A DNA stretch of 64,000 nucleotides, taken from positions 123,631 to 187,630 of the forward strand of contig JAHBWE010000020.1 of NCBI GenBank assembly GCA_019637155.1, written 5' to 3'. Shown here one piece after another: positions 17,759 through 26,189 of this stretch (positions within the stretch are counted from its first letter, which is position 1; each line of letters begins with the position of its first letter). The translations under genes were made by a program, and so were the position numbers. Origin of the DNA: Labilithrix sp. Lineage in GTDB: Bacteria; Myxococcota_A; Polyangia; Polyangiales; Polyangiaceae. The notes beneath the pieces are model-generated. The model did not search any database. It was not told the origin of the DNA and saw only the letters and a program-made list of their open reading frames with translations.

Positions 17759-19108
17759 TCAGCTGGCCGTGGCGCTCACGTCGAGATCGGAGATCGGGGT
17801 GGTCTGCCAGGCCTCGTTTCCACGCAGCGGCCACTCGAGGTCCTTGATTTGCGGAGCGAGACGGGAAAGCTCCGTCCGGATCATCCGTACCCGCGTCCTC
17901 TGGGCGGGGCTCGCGCGGAGGGCACGGCCGAGGATCTCCGCGAGCTTACGCAGCTCCGGGCGCGCGCGGAGCTGGGCGATGCCGGGCGGGAGGCCGTCGT
18001 GGGAGAGGTGCTGGCGGATGGTGACGAAGGGGTCCTCGTCGTCGAAGAGCGCGCGGCCGGTCAAGGTCTCGAACGCGAGGCACGCGAAGGAGTAGGCGTC
18101 GGCGGCGAAGGCGCTCTCGGGCTGACGCTCGTCGTTCCAGACCTCCGGCGCCGCGTAGATCGGGTTCCCGCACTTCTTCCGCACGGTGCGCCCGCTGAGC
18201 CCGAAGTCGACGAGCGTCGCCGCGCCGGTCTCGCGGCGGAGGATGACGTTGTCCGGCTTCACGTCGAGGTGGCCGACGCCGACGGAGTGCATCGCGTCGA
18301 GCCCGGCGAGGACGCCGTCGAGGACCTCGAGCGCGCGCGCCATCGTGAGCGTCCTCTCTTCGAGCTCTTCGAAGACGGTGCGGCCTTCGACGAGCTCCAT
18401 CACGAGGAACGGCTTCGGCTTCGACGCGACGTCGAACGCGAGGATGCGCGCGAGGTTCGCGTGGATCGGGATCGCGGCGAGGGCGGAGGCCTCCGCCCGG
18501 AACGCCGCCATCATCTCTTCTTCCGGGACGTGGACCGCGAGCGCGCCGCCGTCGTGGGGGACCTTCAGCACGACCTGCGGCGCGAGCGGATCGCCCTCGT
18601 CCTCGAGCCGGTGCGCGAGGAACAAGGACCCGAGGCCGCCCTCCGCCATCGGCCGGACGAGGCGGAACCCGCCGAGGACGCCGCTCTCCGGCACCCAGGC
18701 GGGCATGTTGCGCGGCGGCGCGGGGACGATGCTGTGCGCCGGTGGGCGGATCGACGCGGGCCCGCGCGACGGCGGCGGCGGCGGGCGCGAGTGGCGCTGC
18801 GGATCGCTCGCCTCGCGACAGCGCGTCACGAACGTGTAGAGCGCGCTCGCCCGCGCGCGCTTGTCGTCGCGCGTGCGCCCGTCTCCCTGCGGGGCGCGCG
18901 CCGCGGTGTAGAGCGCCTGCAGCACGCCGACGCGGGACGGGAGCTCGACCGCCTCGCGCTCCTCGTCCGAGAGCATCGAGAGCACCGCGTCGGCGATGCG
19001 GTTCGCGCGTCCCCACGCTTGCGCATCGGTGCCGATCTCGACGCTCGGGAGGAGCTCCCGCTCGAGCACGTTGAGCAGCCCTTGCACCAGCGATGAATCG
19101 CCGAGCAT
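17759..19108 (-). CDS. Ser/Thr protein kinase with HLD catalytic loop
   Basis: About 449 residues. A 95-residue helical N-terminal region without known family (LGDSSLVQGLLNVLERELLP) is followed by a Pro-rich linker and a kinase domain: MAEGGLGSLFLAH as glycine loop, Lys in VVLKVP, GHLDVKPDN as catalytic loop, VDFGL and AAPEVW. The HRD Arg is Leu, while Asp, Lys and Asn are kept. The enzyme is therefore probably active but not of the RD-activated class. No transmembrane helix is seen. ATG 19108 is chosen: TAGGGT (19122-19117 on this strand) lies eight bases upstream, and a longer start at 19147 would leave only 12 bases to the divergent peptidase gene. Confidence 0.9.
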   Translation of the reverse strand: MLGDSSLVQGLLNVLERELLPSVEIGTDAQAWGRANRIADAVLSMLSDEEREAVELPSRVGVLQALYTAARAPQGDGRTRDDKRARASALYTFVTRCREASDPQRHSRPPPPPSRGPASIRPPAHSIVPAPPRNMPAWVPESGVLGGFRLVRPMAEGGLGSLFLAHRLEDEGDPLAPQVVLKVPHDGGALAVHVPEEEMMAAFRAEASALAAIPIHANLARILAFDVASKPKPFLVMELVEGRTVFEELEERTLTMARALEVLDGVLAGLDAMHSVGVGHLDVKPDNVILRRETGAATLVDFGLSGRTVRKKCGNPIYAAPEVWNDERQPESAFAADAYSFACLAFETLTGRALFDDEDPFVTIRQHLSHDGLPPGIAQLRARPELRKLAEILGRALRASPAQRTRVRMIRTELSRLAPQIKDLEWPLRGNEAWQTTPISDLDVSATAS

Positions 19109-19159
19109 CCATCTCAACCCTAGCACCGAAGCGCGAAGACGCCGCATAATCCCGCGCCG

Positions 19160-20554
19160 ATGTCGCTCCGCCGTCTCCTCTCACTCGCCGCCGTCGTCGC
19201 GCTCGGCCTCGCGGCGCCCCGCGCCACCGCCGACGCGCCGAAGCCGCCCGCGCTCACGGCCGAGAAGTCCGTCCTCGCGAACGGGCTCGAGGTGATCCTC
19301 GACGAGGACCACCGCACGCCGATCGTCACGGTGAACATCTGGTACCACGTCGGCTCGAAGGACGAGCCCGCGCACCGCAACGGGTTCGCGCACCTCTTCG
19401 AGCACGTGATGTTCCAGGGGTCGAAGCACGTCCCGGAGGACACCTTCTTCAAGTTCCTCGAGAAGGCCGGCGCGACGTCGGTGAACGGCACGACGAACAC
19501 CGATCGCACGAACTACTTCGAGACGGTGCCGGCGAACCAGCTCGAGCTCGCGCTGTGGCTCGAGAGCGACCGGATGGGGTTCCTCCTCGATCACGCGGAT
19601 CAGAAGACGTTCGAGAGCCAGCGCGAGGTCGTGAAGAACGAGCGGCGCCAGCGCTACGAGAACGCGCCGTACGGCCTCGTCGCGGCGGAGATCCGGAAGG
19701 AGCTGTTCCCGAAGGATCACCCGTACCACCTCCTCACGATCGGGAGCCCGGAGGACCTCGACGCGGCGAAGCTCGAGGACGTGCACGCGTTCTTCCGCAA
19801 GAACTACGTCCCGAACAACGCCACGCTCGTCCTCTCCGGCGATTTCGACAAAGCGAAGGCGAAGGCGCTCGTCGAAAAGTACTTCGGCCCGATCCCGCGC
19901 GGCGCCGAGGTCCCGCGCATGAAGAAGACGCCGGTCACGCACCCGGGCGAGACGCGCATCGAGATGGAGGCGGGCGTCGAGCTCGCGCGCGTGTACGTCG
20001 ACTGGCCGTCGCCCCCGAACTACGCCGCGGGCGACGCCGATCTCGACCTCGTCGCGCGCGTCCTCAGCGGAGGCAAGACGAGCCGCCTCTACAAGCGCCT
20101 CGTCTACGACCTGCAGATCGCGCAGAGCGTCTCGGCCCACCAGGCCTCGATGGAGCTCACGAGCTACTTCGACGTCGTCGCGACGGCGAAGGCGGGCCAC
20201 ACCGCCGACGAGCTCCTCAAGGCGATCGACGAGGAGCTCGCGAAGCTCCGCGCCGGCGGCGTGAAGGACGACGAGCTCGCGCGCGCGAAGACGGCGATCG
20301 TCTCCGAGAACGTCTTCGACCTCGAACGGAGCTCGTCCCGCGCCAACCAGCTGAACAGCTACAACCACTACCTCGGCGACCCGAACTACCTGACGCAAGA
20401 CATCGAGCGCATCAACCGCGCGACGCCCCAGACCGTCGCCGACGCCGCGCGCACGCACTTGAAGGAGAAGGACCGCGTCGTGACGGTCGTGACCCCGAAG
20501 AAGGACGCCCCCACGCCGGGCCGCGTGGTGACGATCAAGCGAGGTGGGAAGTGA
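19160..20554 (+). CDS. M16 family zinc metallopeptidase, catalytic subunit
   Basis: A 464-residue insulinase-type (M16) peptidase with Sec signal peptide (LLSLAAVVALGLAAPRATA). The inverted zinc motif HLFEH is at residues 78-82, with the distal Glu expected near EVVKNERRQRYEN. A second, non-catalytic M16 half follows (GKTSRLYKRLVYDLQIAQ region). Bacterial periplasmic M16 enzymes usually pair a catalytic with an inactive subunit and degrade peptides or process secreted proteins. The next gene encodes the inactive partner. CATAAT at 19145-19150 sits nine bases upstream of ATG in the 51-base space shared with the divergent kinase gene. Confidence 0.93.
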   Translation: MSLRRLLSLAAVVALGLAAPRATADAPKPPALTAEKSVLANGLEVILDEDHRTPIVTVNIWYHVGSKDEPAHRNGFAHLFEHVMFQGSKHVPEDTFFKFLEKAGATSVNGTTNTDRTNYFETVPANQLELALWLESDRMGFLLDHADQKTFESQREVVKNERRQRYENAPYGLVAAEIRKELFPKDHPYHLLTIGSPEDLDAAKLEDVHAFFRKNYVPNNATLVLSGDFDKAKAKALVEKYFGPIPRGAEVPRMKKTPVTHPGETRIEMEAGVELARVYVDWPSPPNYAAGDADLDLVARVLSGGKTSRLYKRLVYDLQIAQSVSAHQASMELTSYFDVVATAKAGHTADELLKAIDEELAKLRAGGVKDDELARAKTAIVSENVFDLERSSSRANQLNSYNHYLGDPNYLTQDIERINRATPQTVADAARTHLKEKDRVVTVVTPKKDAPTPGRVVTIKRGGK

Positions 20555-20562
20555 AGCCTGGC

Positions 20563-20593
20563 TTCAACGCAGGGGCTGCGCCCCTGCACCCCG
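20563..20593. repeat. REP-like palindromic element, copy C
   Basis: TTCAACG followed by the hairpin GCAGGGGC-TGC-GCCCCTGC (20569-20587) and ACCCCGC. Compared with copies at 13034 and 26550 the outer stem pairs differ (CA/TG instead of TC/GA) but remain paired. It lies between the two M16 peptidase genes. Confidence 0.6.
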
Positions 20594-20601
20594 CTCGCGC
20601 G

Positions 20602-22233
20602 ATGCAGAAAAACGTCAGAACGTTTTTCCGCCGCGCGCTCGCTTTCGACGCGGCGTCAGGGCACCGCGCGCGCGCGGGGGCGCTGCACACCGCGCGTGGT
20701 GGGAGCGCGCTGTGCTTGCTGGGTTCGTTGGTTCTTTTTGGGTGTGGTGGGGAGGGGCCGGCGCCTGCGCGGCCTGTTCCGCTGGCACCTGTGGTGGCGC
20801 CGACGGCGCCGAGTGTGGCGGTGCTCGTGACGCCGGATGCGCCGTTTCGGCAGCAGGCGCCGGGGGCGGATGGGAAGATCGCGTTCGTTGCGCCGAAGGT
20901 CGGGGAGGCGAGGCTGAAGAACGGGCTTCGTGTGCTCACGGTGGAGCGGCACGAGCTGCCGATCGTGAGCGTGCGGCTCGTCGTCACGATGGGCGCGGGC
21001 GACGTGCCGGACGCGAAGCCCGGGCTCATGTCGTTCCTCGGCGCGTCGCTGGAGCAGGGCACGAAGAAGCGCGACGCGCTGAAGATCAGCGACGACTTCG
21101 AGGCGATCGGCGCCCACCACGGCGCGTGGCTCGATTGGGACTCGAGCGGCGTGTTCGTGCGCGTCCTCGCGGAGCGGCTCGACGCGGCCCTCGAGCTCGT
21201 CGCCGACGTCGCGCTCTCGCCGACGTTCCCCGAGGCCGAGGTCGAGCGCCTGCGCGCGCGCCGCCTCAGCGCGATCCAGGCCGAGAAGAGCAGCCCGGAG
21301 CAGATCCTCCACAACACCGTCGCCGCCTCGCTCTTCGGGCGCGCGCATCCGTATGGGCACAACATCGTCGGCGAAGAAGCGGACGTGAAGAAGATCACGC
21401 GCGCCGACCTCGTGAAGACGTACGACCGCATGTTCGTCCCGGCGAACGCGGCGCTCGTCATCGTCGGCGACGTCACGCCCGCCGCGCTGCTGCCGAAGCT
21501 CGAGCCGACCTTCGGCGCGTGGAAGGCGAAGCCCGGCGCCGCCGCGCTCGCGAGGAGGTCGCCGAAGGCGCCGGCGAAGGCGGCGACCAAGCAGCGCCTC
21601 GTCTTCGTCGACAAGCCGGGCGCGCAGTCGCAGATCCAGCTCGTCCGCCCCGGCGTCGCGCACTCGGTGAAGGACCGCGAGGCGTACGTCGTCGCGAACT
21701 CGATCCTCGGCGGCATGTTCTCGAGCCGCATCAACATGAACCTGCGCGAGAAGAACGCGTACACGTACGGCGCGCGCTCGCACTTCTCGATGCGGCACGG
21801 CGCGGGGGCGTTCGGCGTCGGCGCGGCGGTGCACGCGGAGAAGACCGGGCCTGCGATCCAGGAGGTCCTGAACGAGCTCGACGCGCTGAAGAAGGACGGA
21901 CCGACCGCGGAGGAGCTCGCGCTCGCGAAGGAGAGCCTGCGCCTCGCGATGCCGGGTCGGTTCGAGTCGACGAACGAGGTCGCGAACGCGGTCGCGGACC
22001 TCGTCGTGTACGACCTCCCGCTCGACGACTACGAGAAGCGGCCCGCGCGCATCGAGGCGGTGACGGCCGACGACGTGAAGCGCGTCGCGAACGAGTACTT
22101 CGCGAAGGAGTCGATGACGGTCGTGGTCGTCGGCGGCAAGGTGAACGTCATGCCTCAGCTCGAGCCGCTCCAGCTCGGCCCCGCCGACGAGCGCGACGCG
22201 TACGGAAACCCGATTTCCCCGGAAAAGAAGTAA
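20602..22233 (+). CDS. M16-family peptidase-like lipoprotein, non-catalytic subunit
   Basis: An M16 fold protein: LKNGLRVLTVERHELPIVSV at the N-terminal strand and GLMSFLGASLEQGT where active members have HxxEH, so the zinc site is absent (SFLGA at residues 144-148). The C-terminal half keeps MFSSRINMNLREKNAYTYG, typical of the substrate-closing half. It probably dimerises with the enzyme encoded just upstream. A lipobox LVLFGC lies near residue 48. Start is uncertain: GTG 20551 and ATG 20602 are the conventional candidates, but 20551-20680 holds a repeat and a terminator hairpin. CTG 20683 would give an ideal short lipoprotein signal. The stretch 20690-20930 is visibly richer in T than its surroundings. 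Confidence 0.85.
   Translation: MQKNVRTFFRRALAFDAASGHRARAGALHTARGGSALCLLGSLVLFGCGGEGPAPARPVPLAPVVAPTAPSVAVLVTPDAPFRQQAPGADGKIAFVAPKVGEARLKNGLRVLTVERHELPIVSVRLVVTMGAGDVPDAKPGLMSFLGASLEQGTKKRDALKISDDFEAIGAHHGAWLDWDSSGVFVRVLAERLDAALELVADVALSPTFPEAEVERLRARRLSAIQAEKSSPEQILHNTVAASLFGRAHPYGHNIVGEEADVKKITRADLVKTYDRMFVPANAALVIVGDVTPAALLPKLEPTFGAWKAKPGAAALARRSPKAPAKAATKQRLVFVDKPGAQSQIQLVRPGVAHSVKDREAYVVANSILGGMFSSRINMNLREKNAYTYGARSHFSMRHGAGAFGVGAAVHAEKTGPAIQEVLNELDALKKDGPTAEELALAKESLRLAMPGRFESTNEVANAVADLVVYDLPLDDYEKRPARIEAVTADDVKRVANEYFAKESMTVVVVGGKVNVMPQLEPLQLGPADERDAYGNPISPEKK
20607..20628. terminator. Bidirectional intrinsic terminator-like hairpin
   Basis: GAAAAACGT and ACGTTTTTC form a perfect 9-bp stem around CAGA, giving an A-run on one side and a T-run on the other. 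It sits just after the first M16 gene and at the extreme 5' end of the reading frame of the second. This implies attenuation between them or that the second gene starts further downstream. Confidence 0.55.
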
Positions 22234-22325
22234 CCGCGGCCCAGGGCCTGCTCCAGATGGGGGAGGACGCGAGCGCAGCCATGCGATCGGCGATGGATCC
22301 TCGCTCGCGCCAAGGAGGAGCGGTC

Positions 22326-22622
22326 ATGAATTGCCACGCTTGCAAGTGCCACGTCACACCGGTGAAGCCGCGGACGATGTGGAAGGTCGGAGTCGTCGCC
22401 TTCTGGATCACGTCGCTCGTCGTGGCGGTCGGGTTCGGGAGCATCGTCGGCCTCAGCCTCTTCCTCGCGCCGGTCGCGATCGCCGTCGGTATGGCGATCG
22501 GGACCTCCGCGCGACGCCTCTCCTCCTGGACATGCCCCCGCTGCGACGCCGAGCTGCTCGAGCCCGAGCCGAACACCACGCTCACCACGGCCCCGCTCGC
22601 GTCGATCGCGCGCGAGACCTAA
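22326..22622 (+). CDS. Small membrane protein with split zinc ribbon
   Basis: A 98-residue protein. Cys pairs at both ends (CHACKC at 3-8 and CPRCDAE near 77) frame two adjacent hydrophobic helices (about 20-42 and 44-60). If the ends meet in the cytoplasm they would form one four-Cys zinc ribbon across a hairpin membrane anchor, an arrangement seen in small bacterial membrane zinc-ribbon proteins. Function is unknown. AGGAGG is placed ideally before ATG. It ends 12 bases before the predicted start of the next gene, so they may form an operon. Confidence 0.75.
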   Translation: MNCHACKCHVTPVKPRTMWKVGVVAFWITSLVVAVGFGSIVGLSLFLAPVAIAVGMAIGTSARRLSSWTCPRCDAELLEPEPNTTLTTAPLASIARET

Positions 22623-22633
22623 ACCACAGCGGC

Positions 22634-24025
22634 CTGAAGCACGCCGCACGTCTGTTTCTCTTCATGCTCGCGTTCACCGCCTCCTGCAAAGGCGGCCGGC
22701 CGCGGCCCGAGAGCGCGCCGCTCCCGAACGACGACGCGGCCACACCTGCGCCGGCGCCCCTCACCTACTGGGGCGCGGTGGCGCCGATCCTCGAGTCGCA
22801 CTGCACGAGCTGCCACGCCGAAGGCGGCATCGGCCCGATCGCGCTGACGAGCTTCGCCGACGCGAAGACGCACGCGGGCGACATCGCCTACCAGACGCGC
22901 ACGAAGCACATGCCGCCGTGGCTCCCGGACACGAAGGCGTGCGCGCCGCTCGGCCACTCGCGCGCGCTCGCCGACGCGGACGTCACGACGCTCGTCGCGT
23001 GGGCCGAGGCCGGCGCGCCGGAGGGCGACCGCGCCGAGTACCGCGCGCCGAAGGTGACCAAGACCTACGCGACGCTGCCGGCGGAGCCCGATCGCGTCGT
23101 CACGCCGGCGGAGGGCTACGTCCCGAAGCGCGATCGCAACGACGACTACCACTGCTTCGTGCTCGACCCGAAGCTGGTCGAGCCCGAGCGCGTGGTCGGC
23201 CTTCGCATCGCGCCGGGGCTGCCGTCGGTCGTGCATCACGTCCTCCTCTACGAGGTGCGCGCGAGGGCGGTGGAGCGCATCCAGAAGCTCGACGCGGCGG
23301 AGCCGGGGCCCGGCTACACGTGCTTCGGCGGCATCGGGGTCGTGCCCACCGTGCGCGCGGGGAACCTCGCGAAGGGCGAGCTCGTCGACTTCGACGCGCA
23401 GATGATCGTCGGCTGGGCCCCCGGCGCGGGGGCGACCGACGAAGCCGGCGCGCCGACGAAGCTGCCGGAGGGGACCGCGATCCAGCTCGCGCCGGGCTCG
23501 CGCCTCGTGATGCAGGTGCACTACAGTCTCGAAAACTACGCGCGCGAGAAGACGAGGGCGGACAGGACGCGCATCGACATGTGGCTCGCGAAGCGCGGCG
23601 AGCCGCTCAAGCAAGCGGTGTGGATCCCGCTCCTCGACTGGAATTTCAGGGTACCGAAGGACGCGCCGGCGACCGACCCGCGCGCGACCGCGCACGCGGA
23701 GTTCCCGCTTCCGCTCTCGCTCGAGGTGCTCGGCGTCGCGCCGCACATGCATCTGCGTGGCAAATCCATCCGCGTCGAGTCCACGGGCGACGGCGCGGAG
23801 AGCACCTGCCTCCTCGACGTGCCGCGCTGGGACTTCCACCATCAGGAGGGCTACTGGCTCACCGAGGGCGTGCGCGTCGGCAAGGCCGCCCTCACCTGCC
23901 GCTGGGACAACTCCCCCGGAGCGCAGCCGATCGTGAACGGAAAGCGCAAGCCGTCGCGCGAGCTCCGCTGGGGCGAGGGCACCGACGACGAGATGTGCCT
24001 CGCGTTCCTGTACGCCACGCTCTGA
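22634..24025 (+). CDS. Lipoprotein with haem-binding motif and copper type II monooxygenase-like domain
   Basis: About 463 residues. The N-terminal part has a CxxCH haem motif (HCTSCHAEGGIGP) typical of a cytochrome-like domain. The remainder matches the copper type II, ascorbate-dependent monooxygenase fold: VVHHVLLYEV, VMQVHYSLEN and APHMHLRGKSI supply His/Met copper ligands in the order seen in peptidylglycine and dopamine hydroxylases. Bacterial members with cytochrome fusions are found in Myxococcota; substrates are unknown. No ATG, GTG or TTG gives a full signal peptide. CTG 22634 gives KHAARLFLFMLAFTASC, a perfect lipoprotein signal, while ATG 22664 would leave only seven residues before the lipobox Cys. 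I therefore favour CTG. Confidence 0.88.
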   Translation: MKHAARLFLFMLAFTASCKGGRPRPESAPLPNDDAATPAPAPLTYWGAVAPILESHCTSCHAEGGIGPIALTSFADAKTHAGDIAYQTRTKHMPPWLPDTKACAPLGHSRALADADVTTLVAWAEAGAPEGDRAEYRAPKVTKTYATLPAEPDRVVTPAEGYVPKRDRNDDYHCFVLDPKLVEPERVVGLRIAPGLPSVVHHVLLYEVRARAVERIQKLDAAEPGPGYTCFGGIGVVPTVRAGNLAKGELVDFDAQMIVGWAPGAGATDEAGAPTKLPEGTAIQLAPGSRLVMQVHYSLENYAREKTRADRTRIDMWLAKRGEPLKQAVWIPLLDWNFRVPKDAPATDPRATAHAEFPLPLSLEVLGVAPHMHLRGKSIRVESTGDGAESTCLLDVPRWDFHHQEGYWLTEGVRVGKAALTCRWDNSPGAQPIVNGKRKPSRELRWGEGTDDEMCLAFLYATL

Positions 24026-24027
24026 CG

Positions 24028-24984
24028 CTAATCGGGCCAGGCGGGATCGTCCTCGACGACCCAGGAGAGGCTCTTCTTCAGCTCCTGCTTCACCTGCCGT
24101 TTGTAGCCGTGGCCTTCTCCCGCCCCGTGGACGACCTTGATCTCGACGCGCTGGGCGCGGAGGAGCGCGGCGGCGGGCGCGACCTCCTCGACGCACGAAG
24201 GTTGGCCGCACGCGAAGAGCACGCGCTTGCCGCCGCCCTTCGCGAACGCGGCCGCGGACTCGGGCGTCCACGCGCTCTGACCGCCTTCGATGAAGATCGC
24301 GCGCGGGTACTTGGCGGGCTGCTTCGTCACGATCTTCGGACCGAGGAACGCGCCGCGCGAGAAGCCCGCATAGACGAGGCTCTGCTCCGCGACGTACGAG
24401 GGGAAGCGCTGCTTCAGCGCCGCGAGCCCGGCGTTCACCTCGCGCTCGAGCACCTTCTCGTCGGCGAAGAAGTACCCGAGCTGCCGTGGCTTCGGAGCGG
24501 GCGGCGTCGGGGTCGGAGTCGGGGTCGGGGTCGGCTCGGTCGTTCCGTCGCTGTCGCCGCCCGACGCGACCGGCGGTGACTGCTTCGCGATCGGCGCCAG
24601 CGCGCCCGCGTCGTCGCTCTCGAGGACATAGTGTTTCGCGCCACGCGGACAGAGCACGAACGCACGCGCCCCCACGACGTCGCGCCACGTTTCGCACTGC
24701 TCTTCCGGCGTGTCACCGATGCCGATGACAGCAACGACGACAGGCATCGCCCGCGTCGCCCCCACGGGCACGGAGACGACAGCCTCGGCGAACCCGGGCA
24801 CCGCAAGCACAACCTGCGGCGACGCAGCCGCGAGCGGCGCAAGCCCCCCCGGCGCGTCGTTCGAGCCACCACCACACCCCTTGCACCCCACCCCACCAAA
24901 CACGAACGCAGCAACAACGAAAACCGCCGCGCCACCCCGCGTCGCCGCGCCATCCCGTGGCGGCGCGGGGGCGTTAGCCTGCAT
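24028..24984 (-). CDS. Alpha/beta-hydrolase-like lipoprotein
   Basis: A 318-residue lipoprotein with lipobox FGGVGC followed by a Cys/Gly-rich start. The core looks like an alpha/beta hydrolase: VLAVPGFAE, nucleophile elbow YAGFSRG, VLFACGQPSC strand and C-terminal HGAGEGHGYK with the likely catalytic His. A Pro-Thr repeat tract (about eleven alternating residues near 165) separates the lid region. Substrate is unknown; esterase or peptidase action is possible. Its start overlaps the end of the small lipoprotein gene at 24974-25165 by 11 bases, which suggests translational coupling. It converges with the monooxygenase gene. Confidence 0.78.
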   Translation of the reverse strand: MQANAPAPPRDGAATRGGAAVFVVAAFVFGGVGCKGCGGGSNDAPGGLAPLAAASPQVVLAVPGFAEAVVSVPVGATRAMPVVVAVIGIGDTPEEQCETWRDVVGARAFVLCPRGAKHYVLESDDAGALAPIAKQSPPVASGGDSDGTTEPTPTPTPTPTPPAPKPRQLGYFFADEKVLEREVNAGLAALKQRFPSYVAEQSLVYAGFSRGAFLGPKIVTKQPAKYPRAIFIEGGQSAWTPESAAAFAKGGGKRVLFACGQPSCVEEVAPAAALLRAQRVEIKVVHGAGEGHGYKRQVKQELKKSLSWVVEDDPAWPD

Positions 24985-25165
24985 CGTCGCCGAAGAGGGG
25001 GAGGCTCGGGGTTGGGGCCGGCTTCGGATCGTCGTCCTTCTTGTCGATGTTCGGGAGTGGCGAGTTCGCCGGCGTCTTCGGGTCGCCGGCCGGCTCTTCT
25101 TGCCGGCAGGCGAACCCGAGCGCGAGGAGCGCGGCGGCGACGATGAAACATCTTGCTCGGCTCAC
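24974..25165 (-). CDS. Small lipoprotein
   Basis: A 63-residue lipoprotein: SRARCFIVAAALLALGFAC signal with lipobox and then a short acidic and Pro-rich tail (KKDDDPKPAPTPSLPLFGDD). GTG 25165 is chosen because AAGGAGGGAG precedes it at ideal distance; a longer frame from 25252 lacks a ribosome site. No domain is recognisable. It is cotranscribed with the hydrolase lipoprotein by overlap. Confidence 0.7.
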   Translation of the reverse strand: MSRARCFIVAAALLALGFACRQEEPAGDPKTPANSPLPNIDKKDDDPKPAPTPSLPLFGDDAG

Positions 25166-25205
25166 GGCTCCCTCCTTACTCGTCTCTCTCGACTCGTAAC
25201 ACGAC

Positions 25206-26039
25206 TCAGGACCGAGCGGTCCGTCCGTTCCCGTTCTGCGAGACGGGACCACGGGCCGACGCCGGCGGCTCCGCGCGCGCGACGCTCCGGCGCAGCCGGA
25301 TCTCGTTCCGCACTTCGTCGACGCCGTGCACGCGCTCCGTCATCTGCTCGAGCGCGCGCTTGTCGTGCCGGCTCTCGACGAGACCGACGAGCCGCACCAC
25401 GCCGCCTTCGACGATGACCTCGACCTCGCTCGCGTCGACGAAGCCCTGCCGCGACATCACCTCGCACACCTCCTCGCGGATGCGCTCGTCCGATCGCTTG
25501 TAGCCCTTCGGCCCCTTCCCGTAGTGCGGCCCGCGTCGTTCACGCTCGCGCTCGTGCTCACGCTCGCGCTCGTGCTCGCCGAAGCCCATGCCCATGTCGG
25601 TGCCGCCGATGCCGCGGCCCCAGCGCGGCTCTTCCGGATACGCGTACTGACTGAGCCCGTAGCCGTGCTGCTGGTGATGCGGATACGGCAGCTCGTTGGT
25701 CGGATACGGCGGGCCGTTGGTCTGTCCGCCGTGCCAGCGCTCCGCGCTCGCGCCGTAGCCGCGGAACCCTTGCTGTCGCCGCGACGTCCAGGACGCGCTC
25801 GGAGCGCCGAGCGCCTCCCACTCCGAGAGGTGCTCGCGCCCCGGATAGCCGTGGGACTGGCGATAGCCCCACGACGCGGGTTGCTCGTCCTCGTGCTCGC
25901 GCGGGACGCGACTGCCGTCGCGGACCACGCCGCGCGTCACGAGCGGACCTTCCCACTCGCGGTGCGGATCGTAGCCCGACGTGCCGAACGTCCCGCCCAT
26001 CCCGCTGCCAAAGCCCCCGTCGTCGCGCCGGTATCGCAT
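25206..26039 (-). CDS. BON-domain protein with Gly/Tyr/His-rich N-terminal region
   Basis: A 277-residue protein without signal peptide. Residues 1-175 are low-complexity, rich in Gly, Tyr, Trp, His and Pro, followed by a strictly mixed-charge run (EREREHERERERR). The C-terminal 80 residues are a BON domain: SDERIREEVCEVMSRQGF, VDASEVEVIVEGGVVRLVG, then VESRHDKRALEQMTERVHG and VDEVRNEI. BON domains bind membranes or support osmotic-shock proteins such as OsmY. The ribosome site GAGGAGA precedes ATG 26039. The mixed-charge run is encoded by an exact 18-base tandem duplication (25541-25576). Confidence 0.82.
   Translation of the reverse strand: MRYRRDDGGFGSGMGGTFGTSGYDPHREWEGPLVTRGVVRDGSRVPREHEDEQPASWGYRQSHGYPGREHLSEWEALGAPSASWTSRRQQGFRGYGASAERWHGGQTNGPPYPTNELPYPHHQQHGYGLSQYAYPEEPRWGRGIGGTDMGMGFGEHEREREHERERERRGPHYGKGPKGYKRSDERIREEVCEVMSRQGFVDASEVEVIVEGGVVRLVGLVESRHDKRALEQMTERVHGVDEVRNEIRLRRSVARAEPPASARGPVSQNGNGRTARS
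25541..25576. repeat. Exact 18-bp tandem duplication
   Basis: The unit CACGCTCGCGCTCGTGCT occurs twice in direct succession inside the BON-protein gene and encodes the alternating Glu-Arg/His stretch. Such in-frame units can change copy number by slippage. Confidence 0.75.
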
Positions 26040-26189
26040 CTCGCTCTCCTCTCTTGCTCGTCCCGGCTGCAACCCACATGCCCCTCCCCCTCGCGCGCTC
26101 GCGCGGAAACCTCCTGCTCGGGCTTCCGCGGCGGGTGCCGTTTCGCCACGAAAGATCGTCCTCGCGCCACCCGCGTATACGATGAGCTC

